Source: Bacillota bacterium (GTDB lineage: Bacteria; Armatimonadota; Hebobacteria; Hebobacterales; Hebobacteraceae). Taken from it: a stretch of DNA of 5,318 nt. The first letter of the stretch is position 1. Each line of letters begins with the position of its first letter. The DNA lies in assembly GCA_030597345.1 (NCBI GenBank), contig JAUVSA010000158.1:1-5318 (forward strand), given 5' to 3'. Positions 1 through 5,279 of the stretch are shown here, piece by piece. The position numbers were made by a program, and so were the translations under genes. Under the pieces are notes generated by a model. It had not been told where the DNA came from. It was given only the letters and a program-made list of their open reading frames with translations, and searched no databases.

Positions 1-40
1 CTAAACATCGTCGCGGTGAACATCAGAAAAGGCATAGACT

Positions 41-101
41 CCGTAGGGCAGGAGCTTGCTCCTGCCAGAGAACATGGCACAAGCAAGCTTGTGCCCTACG
101 G
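41..101. repeat. Nested palindrome folding as a three-way junction
   Basis: Three stems nest exactly. The outer stem CCGTAG (41-46) pairs with CTACGG (96-101). Inner hairpin 1 is GGCAGGAGC-tt-GCTCCTGCC (47-66), a 9-bp perfect stem. Inner hairpin 2 is GGCACAAGC-aa-GCTTGTGCC (76-95), also 9 bp and perfect. The two inner hairpins abut the outer stem with no unpaired base, and only a 9-nt linker (67-75) separates them. No T-run follows, so it does not look like an intrinsic terminator. The GTAGGGC head recurs at 5145, which suggests a dispersed repeat family in this genome. Function is unknown; a mobile REP-like element or a transcript-stabilising structure are possibilities. Confidence 0.8.
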
Positions 102-117
102 GAGGGACTTGCCTCCC
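100..117. repeat. Short GC hairpin GGGAGG/CCTCCC
   Basis: A 6-bp perfect inverted repeat, GGGAGG (100-105) and CCTCCC (112-117), encloses a 6-nt loop. It directly abuts the three-way junction at 41-101 and has the same GC-hairpin character, so it may be a third module of the same repeat cluster. There is no downstream T-run. Confidence 0.6.
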
Positions 118-144
118 TTCATTCTTGATCGCGAACATGTTCAG

Positions 145-186
145 GTCCCTCCCGGGCCGCCATCCCGGCCCGCAGGGCCTAGGGAC
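145..186. repeat. Long imperfect hairpin
   Basis: Outer arms GTCCCT (145-150) and AGGGAC (181-186) enclose CCC (151-153) with GGG (175-177), then a 6-bp stem GGGCCG (154-159) with CGGCCC (166-171) around a 6-nt loop. Small bulges (gca, cct) lie on the 3' side. It ends exactly where the 18-bp repeat array begins. No function can be assigned. Confidence 0.6.
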
Positions 187-370
187 TTCGACCGCCAGTC
201 GAGCTTCGACCGCCAGTCGAGCTTCGACCGCCAGAGCGGAGTAGTAGGAGGAGCAGCATCCGAGCCAGAACTAGCGGCTGGAGCGCCGAAGCTCGGCCGC
301 CAGTTGAGACCACGGTCCAAGGACCGGCCGCCGACCTTCGGCCGCCAGCCGAGCTTCGGCCGGCAGCCTG
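186..370. repeat. 18-bp hairpin repeat array with constant CGCCA loop
   Basis: The unit CTTCGACCGCCAGTCGAG occurs twice head-to-tail (186-203, 204-221), followed by a degenerate third copy (222-239). After a gap, related units lie at 292-308, 336-353 and, degenerate, 354-370. Good units form a 5-6 bp stem around the loop CGCCA. Stems are TCGAC/GTCGA in the first two, TCGGC/GCCGA at 338-352, and CTCGGC/GTTGAG with two G-T wobbles at 292-308, so base pairing is kept while sequence changes. Junctions between units also form alternative hairpins, for example GTCGA-gct-TCGAC (198-210) and GCCGA-gct-TCGGC (348-360). A separate perfect palindrome, CGGTCC-aa-GGACCG, lies at 313-326. The array ends about 50 nt before the operon's first start codon. 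Confidence 0.75.
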
Positions 371-411
371 TGATCTTCACAGAAGCTCCGCGATGCCAAG
401 CCCTGCGTCCC

Positions 412-417
412 AGGAGG
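412..417 (+). promoter_or_regulatory. Shine-Dalgarno deciding the aminotransferase start
   Basis: A consensus AGGAGG sits 5 nt before the ATG at 423. The in-frame ATG at 393 has no such sequence upstream and would itself place the AGGAGG inside the coding region. This selects 423 as the start. Confidence 0.88.
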
Positions 418-422
418 AATCG

Positions 423-1703
423 ATGAGCGACAAACTGGCCCTGCTTGGAGGGCCGAGAGCCGTCCCCGAAGGAACGATCAAACCCTGGCCGCCCATTGAC
501 GACATCGACCGCAAGATGGTGATGGATTCTCTGGAGGGTGGGAAGCACACATTCGGCCCGAACTGCGTGGCATTCCAGGAAGAATTCGCCGCCTGGAACG
601 GCAACCGCTGCGCGATCACGACCAACGGCGGCACGGCCGCGCTGCACATGGGCCTGGTAGCGTGTGAGTGCGGGTGCGGAGATGAGGTGATCGTCCCGGC
701 TTACTCGTGGTCTTCCTCGGCGACGTGCGTGATGCAGCACAATGCGATCCCTGTCTTCGTGGACATCGACTTCGACACGATGAATATAGACGTCCGGAAG
801 ATCGAGGCCGCCATCACCCCCAATACGAAGGCGATCATCGTCGTGCATCTTCACGGGCTCGCGGTGGACATGGAGGCGGTGATGGCGATTGCCGACAAGC
901 ACGGCCTGCGGGTGATCGAGGACTGCTGCCAGGCCCATGGCGCGACGTTCAAGGGGAAGAAGGTCGGCACCCTGGGGCATTGCGCGGCCTTCAGCTTCAA
1001 CCAGAACAAGTGCCTTGTCTCTGGCGAGGGCGGCATGTTCGTTACGGAGGACGAGGCGATGCACCAGCGGGCGCAGGCCCTTTGGTCGTTCGGCGAGGAG
1101 GTCGGCCCCACGGAGCGCCGCGACTATCACGTCTACGCCATGGGCTGGAACTACCGCAACAACGACCTCACCGCCGCCTTCGGCCGGGCGCAGCTCACCA
1201 GACTCGACCATTACCTGGCAGTGCAGAAGGAGAACGCGGCCGCCCTAACCCGCGAGCTCGAAGGAACGCCCCACCTCATCCTGCCGACCGAGCCGCCGGA
1301 CTGCGAGCACAACTGGTACAACTACACGATCCGCTTCGACATGGAGGCCCTCGGCCATGCAGACGATGCCCGCGCCTTCAGAGACAAGATCGTGCGCGCC
1401 CTGAACGCGGAGGGCCTCGAGACAGGGGTCTGGCAGTCATTCATCCTCCCCGCAATGACGGTCTTCCAGAACAAGGCCGGCTACGGGCACGGGTGTCCCT
1501 GGAGCTGCCCGCACGCGGAGCAGGTGGACTACTCGGTCGAGCGCTTTCCGATTGCCACCAAGCACTGCAATAGCCACACCGGCATGACCACTCCGCTGCG
1601 CGCGCCCAACGGAACCGACGTCGCCAAGCTCGCGGCGCAGGCGATTCGGAAAGTGATGGAGAACGCCGATCAGCTCGAAGATCTGCCCGAGGCAACAGGC
1701 TGA
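423..1703 (+). CDS. DegT/DnrJ/EryC1/StrS family PLP-dependent aminotransferase
   Basis: The 426-aa product is a cytoplasmic fold-type I aminotransferase of the sugar/cyclitol family, which typically moves an amino group from Glu or Gln to a keto-sugar. Visible signatures, in order: NGGTAALH (68-75, PLP-phosphate region); PAYSW (92-96); HLHG (142-145); EDCCQAHGA (166-174), with Asp167 placed to contact the pyridine nitrogen; SFNQNK...GEGG (191-204), where Lys196 should form the internal aldimine; and GWNYRNNDLTAAFGRAQL (241-258). Having Lys, not His, at the Schiff-base position argues for an aminotransferase over a ColD/E1-type dehydratase. Length is within or slightly above the usual range. 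Oddities are a Cys-rich patch, C81-E-C83-G-C85, and GCPWSCPH (357-364) in the C-terminal domain. It is the first gene of the operon, 31 nt before the dehydrogenase gene. Family is certain; the substrate is not. Confidence 0.95.
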   Translation: MSDKLALLGGPRAVPEGTIKPWPPIDDIDRKMVMDSLEGGKHTFGPNCVAFQEEFAAWNGNRCAITTNGGTAALHMGLVACECGCGDEVIVPAYSWSSSATCVMQHNAIPVFVDIDFDTMNIDVRKIEAAITPNTKAIIVVHLHGLAVDMEAVMAIADKHGLRVIEDCCQAHGATFKGKKVGTLGHCAAFSFNQNKCLVSGEGGMFVTEDEAMHQRAQALWSFGEEVGPTERRDYHVYAMGWNYRNNDLTAAFGRAQLTRLDHYLAVQKENAAALTRELEGTPHLILPTEPPDCEHNWYNYTIRFDMEALGHADDARAFRDKIVRALNAEGLETGVWQSFILPAMTVFQNKAGYGHGCPWSCPHAEQVDYSVERFPIATKHCNSHTGMTTPLRAPNGTDVAKLAAQAIRKVMENADQLEDLPEATG

Positions 1704-1734
1704 GAACGACACCTACTACCAGAAGGAGGAGACC

Positions 1735-2637
1735 ATGAAAGTATTGGTTACTGGCGCCAGCGGGCGATTCGGCCCGTTTGTCGTGGCCGAGCTGGAGTCG
1801 GCCGGCCACGAGTTAGTGCTGATGTCGCGAACGCGGCCGGAGGCCGCCGATCGCTGGCACTGGGTGCAGGGAGACATCGCCAACCACGACGACTGCCTGA
1901 AGGCCACGGAGGGCGGAATCGAGGCGATACAACACCTCGCCGCAACTCCCTATCCGAGCGACCATCCCGACGAGCGGGAGCACTCGGCCGAGCGGGGCAT
2001 TCCCTTCGATCAGACCATGCGCGCGAACATCATGGGGACCTACTACCTGCTGCAGGCCGCGCTCGAGCGGAAGATCGGCATCTTCGTGATGACCGGCAGC
2101 AACTGCGCGCTCGGTCACGGCTACCGGATCAGCGGCTCCGAGTTCCCGATCCACTACCTTCCCATCGATGAAGACCATCCCTCGGACGTCGAGGACTCCT
2201 ATTCCTACAGCAAGCTCGCGGGGGAGGGGTTGCTGGCGTCCTACACGCGGGCCTATGGCATCAGGACCTACGCGCTGCGCTCGGCCGGCATCTGCGATGC
2301 AGAGCGTCGAGCTGGGATGGCCGAAAACGCCGGCCCCGCCGGTGGCTGGGAAGAGTGGCTCTGGCCGTGGATCGGCAGCGAAGATCTGGCCTCAGCACAC
2401 CGTCTGCTGATGGAAGAGGCGGGAGAGATCGAGCCGCACGGCGTCTACTTCTGCAACAACGATGATACCACCGCGCTCGAACCGACGATGGAGTTGATCG
2501 AGCGATTCAAGCCCGATCTGCTGCCCCGCTGCAAAGGAATCGAGGGGCACGCTAGCCTGATGTCCAATGCGAAGCTGCGCGCAACCGTCGGCTGGGAGCC
2601 GCGCACATCCTGGAGAGACGCGGCCGCCGAATCATAG
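1735..2637 (+). CDS. NAD(P)-dependent epimerase/dehydratase (extended SDR)
   Basis: This 300-aa Rossmann-fold enzyme is from the extended short-chain dehydrogenase superfamily, which oxidises, reduces, epimerises or dehydrates sugars and sugar derivatives. The dinucleotide motif TGASGRFG occupies residues 6-13. Other landmarks are GDI (46-48), HLAA (67-70) at the end of strand 4, the catalytic Ser (probably Ser122 in TGSNCALG), and YSYSK (156-160), giving Tyr156 and Lys160. YLPIDEDHP (141-149) is typical of the family's substrate-binding segment. After strand 2 the protein reads SRTR (31-34) with no acidic residue, which leans towards NADP; this is an inference. The start is supported by AAGGAGG at 1723-1729, 5 nt before the ATG. 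A uronate-dehydrogenase-like or 4-epimerase-like role is possible, but the sequence does not decide. It lies second in the operon, between the aminotransferase and the Gfo/Idh gene, as expected for an enzyme supplying or consuming a keto-sugar. Confidence 0.93.
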   Translation: MKVLVTGASGRFGPFVVAELESAGHELVLMSRTRPEAADRWHWVQGDIANHDDCLKATEGGIEAIQHLAATPYPSDHPDEREHSAERGIPFDQTMRANIMGTYYLLQAALERKIGIFVMTGSNCALGHGYRISGSEFPIHYLPIDEDHPSDVEDSYSYSKLAGEGLLASYTRAYGIRTYALRSAGICDAERRAGMAENAGPAGGWEEWLWPWIGSEDLASAHRLLMEEAGEIEPHGVYFCNNDDTTALEPTMELIERFKPDLLPRCKGIEGHASLMSNAKLRATVGWEPRTSWRDAAAES

Positions 2638-2657
2638 GTGACAGGAGACCATCCAAC

Positions 2658-3770
2658 ATGAGCGATCCAATCGGAATGGGCGTCGTGGGCGCGGGCGCCA
2701 TCGGCATCCGCTGCGCGCTATCGCACCTCTCGCTGCCGGATGTGCAGGATCGAGTCCGGCTCGCCGCCGTGTGCGATCCCGTGCCGGGTCGAGCGAAGGC
2801 GGCGGCGGAGAAGTTCGGCGTGCCGAGCGCATATGAGGACTACGAATCTCTACTCGCCGATCCCGGCGTCGACGCGGTGACCATCGGCTCACCCATCGGG
2901 CTCCACTACCAGCAAGGAATGGCCGCCATCGAGGCCGGCAAGCACGTGCACTTCAACAAGACCATGGCGACCAAGGTGGAGGAGTGCAACGACCTCATCG
3001 CCCGCGCGGCGAAGAGAGACGTCCGCCTCGTCGCCTCCCCGGGCTTGATGCTCCACCCCCACAACCAGCGAATCCGAGACCGCATCCGTAAGGGAGCCAT
3101 CGGCCGCCTGATATGGGCCGTCACCGGCGCGGCCGTGGGTGACTACCACCTCACCGAGGACTCCCGGACGGGCGAGGACATCCTCACCGACGTCGATCCG
3201 ACCTGGTACTTCAGGAAACCGGCCGGCGGGCCCCTCTGGGATGTGACCGTCTACTGCCTGCACATCCTCACCGGAATCCTCGGCTCCGCGAGGCGCGCGA
3301 CCGCCCTCTCCGGAATCGCCCTGCCGCAGCGCGAGCACCGCGGCAAGACCATCGAGTGCGACATGGACGACACCACCTTCATGCTGCTCGACTTCGGGGA
3401 CTCGGTCTTCGCCACGGCCTACGGCACCGTGAGCGGCGATGTCGCCCAGGGATTCCAACCCAGCATCTTCGGCACCGAAGGATCGGTCGTTGGTACTGAG
3501 CTGAACGGCGAATCGATGCGACGCGAAGGAGACCACATGCCGCATGTCGTGGGGCCGCACGAGGCGATGGGGGAGTCCCATGTCTTCGAGGACATGATGC
3601 AGCTCGTGGACTGGGTCCGGGATGGCACGCCCTCCATCGCCACCGCGGAACATGCGCGCCACGTCATCGACATCATCGAGTCCGCCTACAGGGCCGCCGA
3701 GACCGGCCAGACACAAGAGCTTCGCACGGCGATGCCGCCTGGGCACGGGCAGCCCGGAGCATCGCCCTAG
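2658..3770 (+). CDS. Gfo/Idh/MocA family oxidoreductase
   Basis: The 370-aa product is a two-domain NAD(P)-dependent dehydrogenase of the glucose-fructose oxidoreductase / inositol dehydrogenase family, acting on sugars, inositols or their derivatives in the cytoplasm. The Rossmann motif GAGAIG is at 11-16, and strand 2 ends in VCDP with Asp40, suggesting NAD preference (inference). AIEAGKHVHFNKTM (90-103) is the family's signature segment, but the usual EKP reads N100-K101-T102: the catalytic Lys is kept and its neighbours differ. The C-terminal substrate domain has GGPLWDVTVYCLH (190-202). Asp195 and Tyr199 have the spacing of the Asp/Tyr pair in glucose-fructose oxidoreductase, in place of the common D-x-G-x-H arrangement. 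There is no signal peptide. The start is backed by AGGAGA at 2643-2648, 9 nt upstream. It follows the SDR gene by 20 nt and precedes the ceramidase-like gene by 16 nt. Family is certain; substrate is unknown. Confidence 0.95.
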   Translation: MSDPIGMGVVGAGAIGIRCALSHLSLPDVQDRVRLAAVCDPVPGRAKAAAEKFGVPSAYEDYESLLADPGVDAVTIGSPIGLHYQQGMAAIEAGKHVHFNKTMATKVEECNDLIARAAKRDVRLVASPGLMLHPHNQRIRDRIRKGAIGRLIWAVTGAAVGDYHLTEDSRTGEDILTDVDPTWYFRKPAGGPLWDVTVYCLHILTGILGSARRATALSGIALPQREHRGKTIECDMDDTTFMLLDFGDSVFATAYGTVSGDVAQGFQPSIFGTEGSVVGTELNGESMRREGDHMPHVVGPHEAMGESHVFEDMMQLVDWVRDGTPSIATAEHARHVIDIIESAYRAAETGQTQELRTAMPPGHGQPGASP

Positions 3771-3774
3771 CACG

Positions 3775-3780
3775 AGGAGG
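3775..3780 (+). promoter_or_regulatory. Shine-Dalgarno deciding the ceramidase-like start
   Basis: AGGAGG lies 6 nt before the ATG at 3787. The same frame is open back to an ATG at 3622, but that extension overlaps the end of the Gfo/Idh gene, encodes a Pro/Arg/Ser-rich stretch typical of an out-of-frame read, and has no family counterpart. This site therefore fixes the start at 3787. Confidence 0.88.
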
Positions 3781-3786
3781 TCTGAT

Positions 3787-5061
3787 ATGCCGCTGCGCGC
3801 CGGCTTCGCCGACACAGACATCACCCCGCCGCTTGGCGCCCACAAGATCGGTTGGATAGTAGATATCGTCATCGACGAGATCGCCGACCCGCTCTTCGCC
3901 CGCATTGCGGTGATCGAATCCGGCCATAGCCAGATCGCCTTCATCCAGCTCGACACGCTCTGCCTCCGCTGGACGCAGACCAACGACATCCGCCGCCGAG
4001 TGCAAGATCGGTACGGCTTCCCCGGCGACAACATCATGGTTGCCGCCACCCACAATCATGCCGGGCCCGCGGTGGCGCACTGTGGCGACGTCCCTCGCGA
4101 CGACGCCTACATCGAGACCATGGTCGGCAACATCGTTGAATGCTTCGGCCATGCCCTCGACAACATGCAGCAGGCGGAGATCGGCCTCGCCAGCGTGTCC
4201 GAATGGAACAGCTCCCACAACCGCCGCGTGGTGATGCGAGATGGAACAGCCAGCACCCACGGCCCCTTCCGCTACCCCGACGCGCTCTATGTTGAGGGCC
4301 CCATCGATCCCGAGGTCGCTGTCCTCGCGGCCCGCGGGACAGGCGGGGACCTCCTCGGCGCCATCGTCAACTTCGCCTGCCACCCCGCCGACCACGGCGG
4401 CGACACCATCGCCTCCGGTGGCTTCCCTGCCGCGCTCGCCCGCGAGATGAAAGACCGCGGCTGCCCCGTCACCCTCTTTCTCAACGGCGCCTCGGGCAAC
4501 ATCTGCTCCGGCGACCCCTACCGCGGCATCGACCTGTCCCTTGAGCAGATGGGCCGGGCCCTCGCCGATGATCCGTCGGCGGCGCTGGGCGAGATGTCCT
4601 TCGCCGGCGGGGTGAGCCTGAACGCTAGCTCCCACACCATCCAGCTTCCCTACCGCGAGGTCACCCCGGAGGAGATCGCCGGGACCGTCAGGGGCGCGCA
4701 GCGGTTCGTGGACCCCGCCGCCTACGATCGCGGGATGCCCGCGCTGCTGAAGCGCATCGAGGAGCGTAAGACCCAGCCGGCCGAGGTGCAGGTCGTCTCT
4801 CTGGGCGATTGGGTGTACGCTGCCGTCCCCGCCGAGTACTTCGTCCAGCTCGGCCTCCGCATCAAAGAAGAGGCCCATCCGCTCCATGCCCTCGTGGTCA
4901 GTTGCGCCAACGGCATGGTCGGCTACGTGCCACACAAGGACGCGTTCCTCCGCGGCGGCTACGAGACAACCTTCACCTCCGGCGCTGCGCTCGCGCCCGA
5001 GGCCGGCGACATCCTCGCCGACACGGCGATTGGCCTCATTCGCCAGAGCGCGCCCGACTGA
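3787..5061 (+). CDS. Neutral/alkaline non-lysosomal ceramidase-fold amidohydrolase
   Basis: The 424-aa product matches the zinc-dependent N-terminal domain of neutral ceramidases, which hydrolyse an amide (N-acyl) bond. Family landmarks: RAGFADTDITPPLG (4-17) at the very N-terminus; ATHNHAGPA (87-95); NRR (145-147); DPEVAVLAA (174-182); NFACHPAD (195-202); FLNGASGNICSGDP (231-244); VPAEYF (347-352); and GYVPHKDAF...GGYE (379-393). By analogy to Pseudomonas aeruginosa ceramidase (His97, His204, Glu411, Tyr448), the zinc ligands should be His89, His199, Glu350 and Tyr380, all present with similar spacing. The mature domain begins at the start codon with no signal peptide, and the protein stops where the C-terminal Ig-like domain of secreted ceramidases would start, so it is probably cytoplasmic. 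Context with sugar-modifying enzymes makes true ceramide an unlikely substrate; an N-acylated amino sugar or aminopolyol is the inference. It is the last gene of the operon. Confidence 0.93.
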   Translation: MPLRAGFADTDITPPLGAHKIGWIVDIVIDEIADPLFARIAVIESGHSQIAFIQLDTLCLRWTQTNDIRRRVQDRYGFPGDNIMVAATHNHAGPAVAHCGDVPRDDAYIETMVGNIVECFGHALDNMQQAEIGLASVSEWNSSHNRRVVMRDGTASTHGPFRYPDALYVEGPIDPEVAVLAARGTGGDLLGAIVNFACHPADHGGDTIASGGFPAALAREMKDRGCPVTLFLNGASGNICSGDPYRGIDLSLEQMGRALADDPSAALGEMSFAGGVSLNASSHTIQLPYREVTPEEIAGTVRGAQRFVDPAAYDRGMPALLKRIEERKTQPAEVQVVSLGDWVYAAVPAEYFVQLGLRIKEEAHPLHALVVSCANGMVGYVPHKDAFLRGGYETTFTSGAALAPEAGDILADTAIGLIRQSAPD

Positions 5062-5144
5062 TCCTCCTGTCACCGGCCCGCTGCGTCAGCAATTGGGTGG
5101 CTCTCTCATAGACCCAACTACGGCTGGCCTATTGCTTCTCTTCT

Positions 5145-5170
5145 GTAGGGCGGGGTCTCTGTGCCCCGCC
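5145..5170. repeat. GC hairpin with GTAGGGC head
   Basis: A 7-bp perfect stem, GGCGGGG (5149-5155) and CCCCGCC (5164-5170), surrounds an 8-nt loop. It is preceded by GTAGGGC, the same lead as the palindrome at 41-101, suggesting members of one dispersed family at both ends of the operon. It lies about 85 nt after the last stop codon and has no T-run. Confidence 0.65.
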
Positions 5171-5173
5171 AGA

Positions 5174-5204
5174 TGTCATTCTGAGCGTAGCGAAGAATCT
5201 GCTC
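5174..5204. repeat. Dispersed palindromic repeat of the CATTCTGAGC...GAAGAATCTG type
   Basis: The inverted arms ATTCT (5178-5182) and AGAAT (5194-5198) flank a core gagcgtagcga. From recollection, this TCATTCTGAGCG...AGCGAAGAATCT wording is widespread in intergenic DNA of several environmental phyla and is often mistranslated as HSERSEES. It follows the GC hairpin at 5145-5170 after 3 nt, so the two probably travel together. Confidence 0.65.
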
Positions 5205-5279
5205 CGGTCTCGCGAGCGCCCCTACCCAATTGTGAGACAGCCACTTAGCTGAACGAGTCCGCGCCCTGCACCCTGCGCG

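Larger units (their letters stand above)
1..422. other. Gene-free repeat-rich region upstream of the operon
   Basis: No convincing coding sequence lies here. The one forward frame open across most of it (16-426) reads through the palindromes and the 18-bp array, starts at a GTG with no Shine-Dalgarno, and yields a low-complexity peptide, so it is read as a by-product of repeats. Bases 1-40 show no recognisable gene end; the TAA at 2-4 could be an upstream stop codon but cannot be supported. I see no convincing -35/-10 pair in 371-411, so the operon promoter is either unrecognisable or upstream of the repeats. Confidence 0.6.
5086..5252. repeat. Possible MITE-like element with imperfect terminal inverted repeats
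   Basis: The left end TCAGC (5086-5090) and the right end GCTGA (5248-5252) are complementary. Inside them, GTGGCTCTCTCATA (5097-5110) matches the reverse complement of 5231-5244 at 12 of 14 positions. CAATTGGGT occurs at 5090-5098 and again inverted at 5224-5232, but in a different order relative to the GTGGCT motif. The 167-bp interval contains the GC hairpin and palindrome at 5145-5204. No target-site duplication is visible, so identity as a mobile element is tentative; two unrelated degenerate repeats are the alternative. Confidence 0.35.
5062..5279. other. Convergent intergenic region with repeats
   Basis: About 220 bases lie between the operon's stop codon and the probable end of a minus-strand gene. 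They hold the GC hairpin, the CATTCTGAGC-type palindrome and the inverted-repeat pair annotated separately. No ORF with a Shine-Dalgarno is seen. Forward frames open here translate the repeats into peptides such as HSERSEES, a known signature of over-called repeat DNA. No classical hairpin plus T-run terminator is visible. Confidence 0.6.

Noticed and set aside
47..95. Intrinsic transcription terminators
   Set aside because: The hairpins are strong, but no T-run follows on either strand.
133..142. Palindrome GAACATGTTC as a LexA/SOS operator
   Set aside because: The half-sites resemble the Gram-positive SOS box, but the spacing is 2 nt instead of 4, and neighbouring genes have no DNA-repair role.
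186..239. CRISPR-like array
   Set aside because: Units are 18 bp, directly adjacent with no spacers, and degenerate after two copies; no cas genes are present.
16..426. Forward open frame with repeated DRQSSF/FGRQ peptide
   Set aside because: It starts at a GTG without Shine-Dalgarno, runs through palindromic repeats, and overlaps the aminotransferase start; the peptide repeat is simply the 18-bp DNA repeat translated.
141..1211. Long minus-strand open frame (356 aa)
   Set aside because: It lies antisense to the well-supported aminotransferase gene and the repeat array; long antisense frames are expected in GC-rich codon-biased DNA.
3622..3786. N-terminal extension of the ceramidase-like protein
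   Set aside because: It overlaps the Gfo/Idh coding end in another frame, is low complexity, and a consensus Shine-Dalgarno precedes the ATG at 3787.
3787..5061. Assigning true ceramide degradation to the last gene
   Set aside because: There is no signal peptide, no C-terminal domain and no lipid-metabolism neighbours; family membership alone does not show ceramide as substrate.
2889..5073. Two long minus-strand open frames (2889-4055 and 3673-5073)
   Set aside because: Their translations are Gly/Val/Asp/Arg-rich with no recognisable motif, and they are antisense to two genes with complete family signatures.
4886..5248. Forward open frame containing HSERSEES
   Set aside because: It overlaps the ceramidase-like gene out of frame and then translates dispersed repeats; this peptide is a known artefact of repeat DNA.
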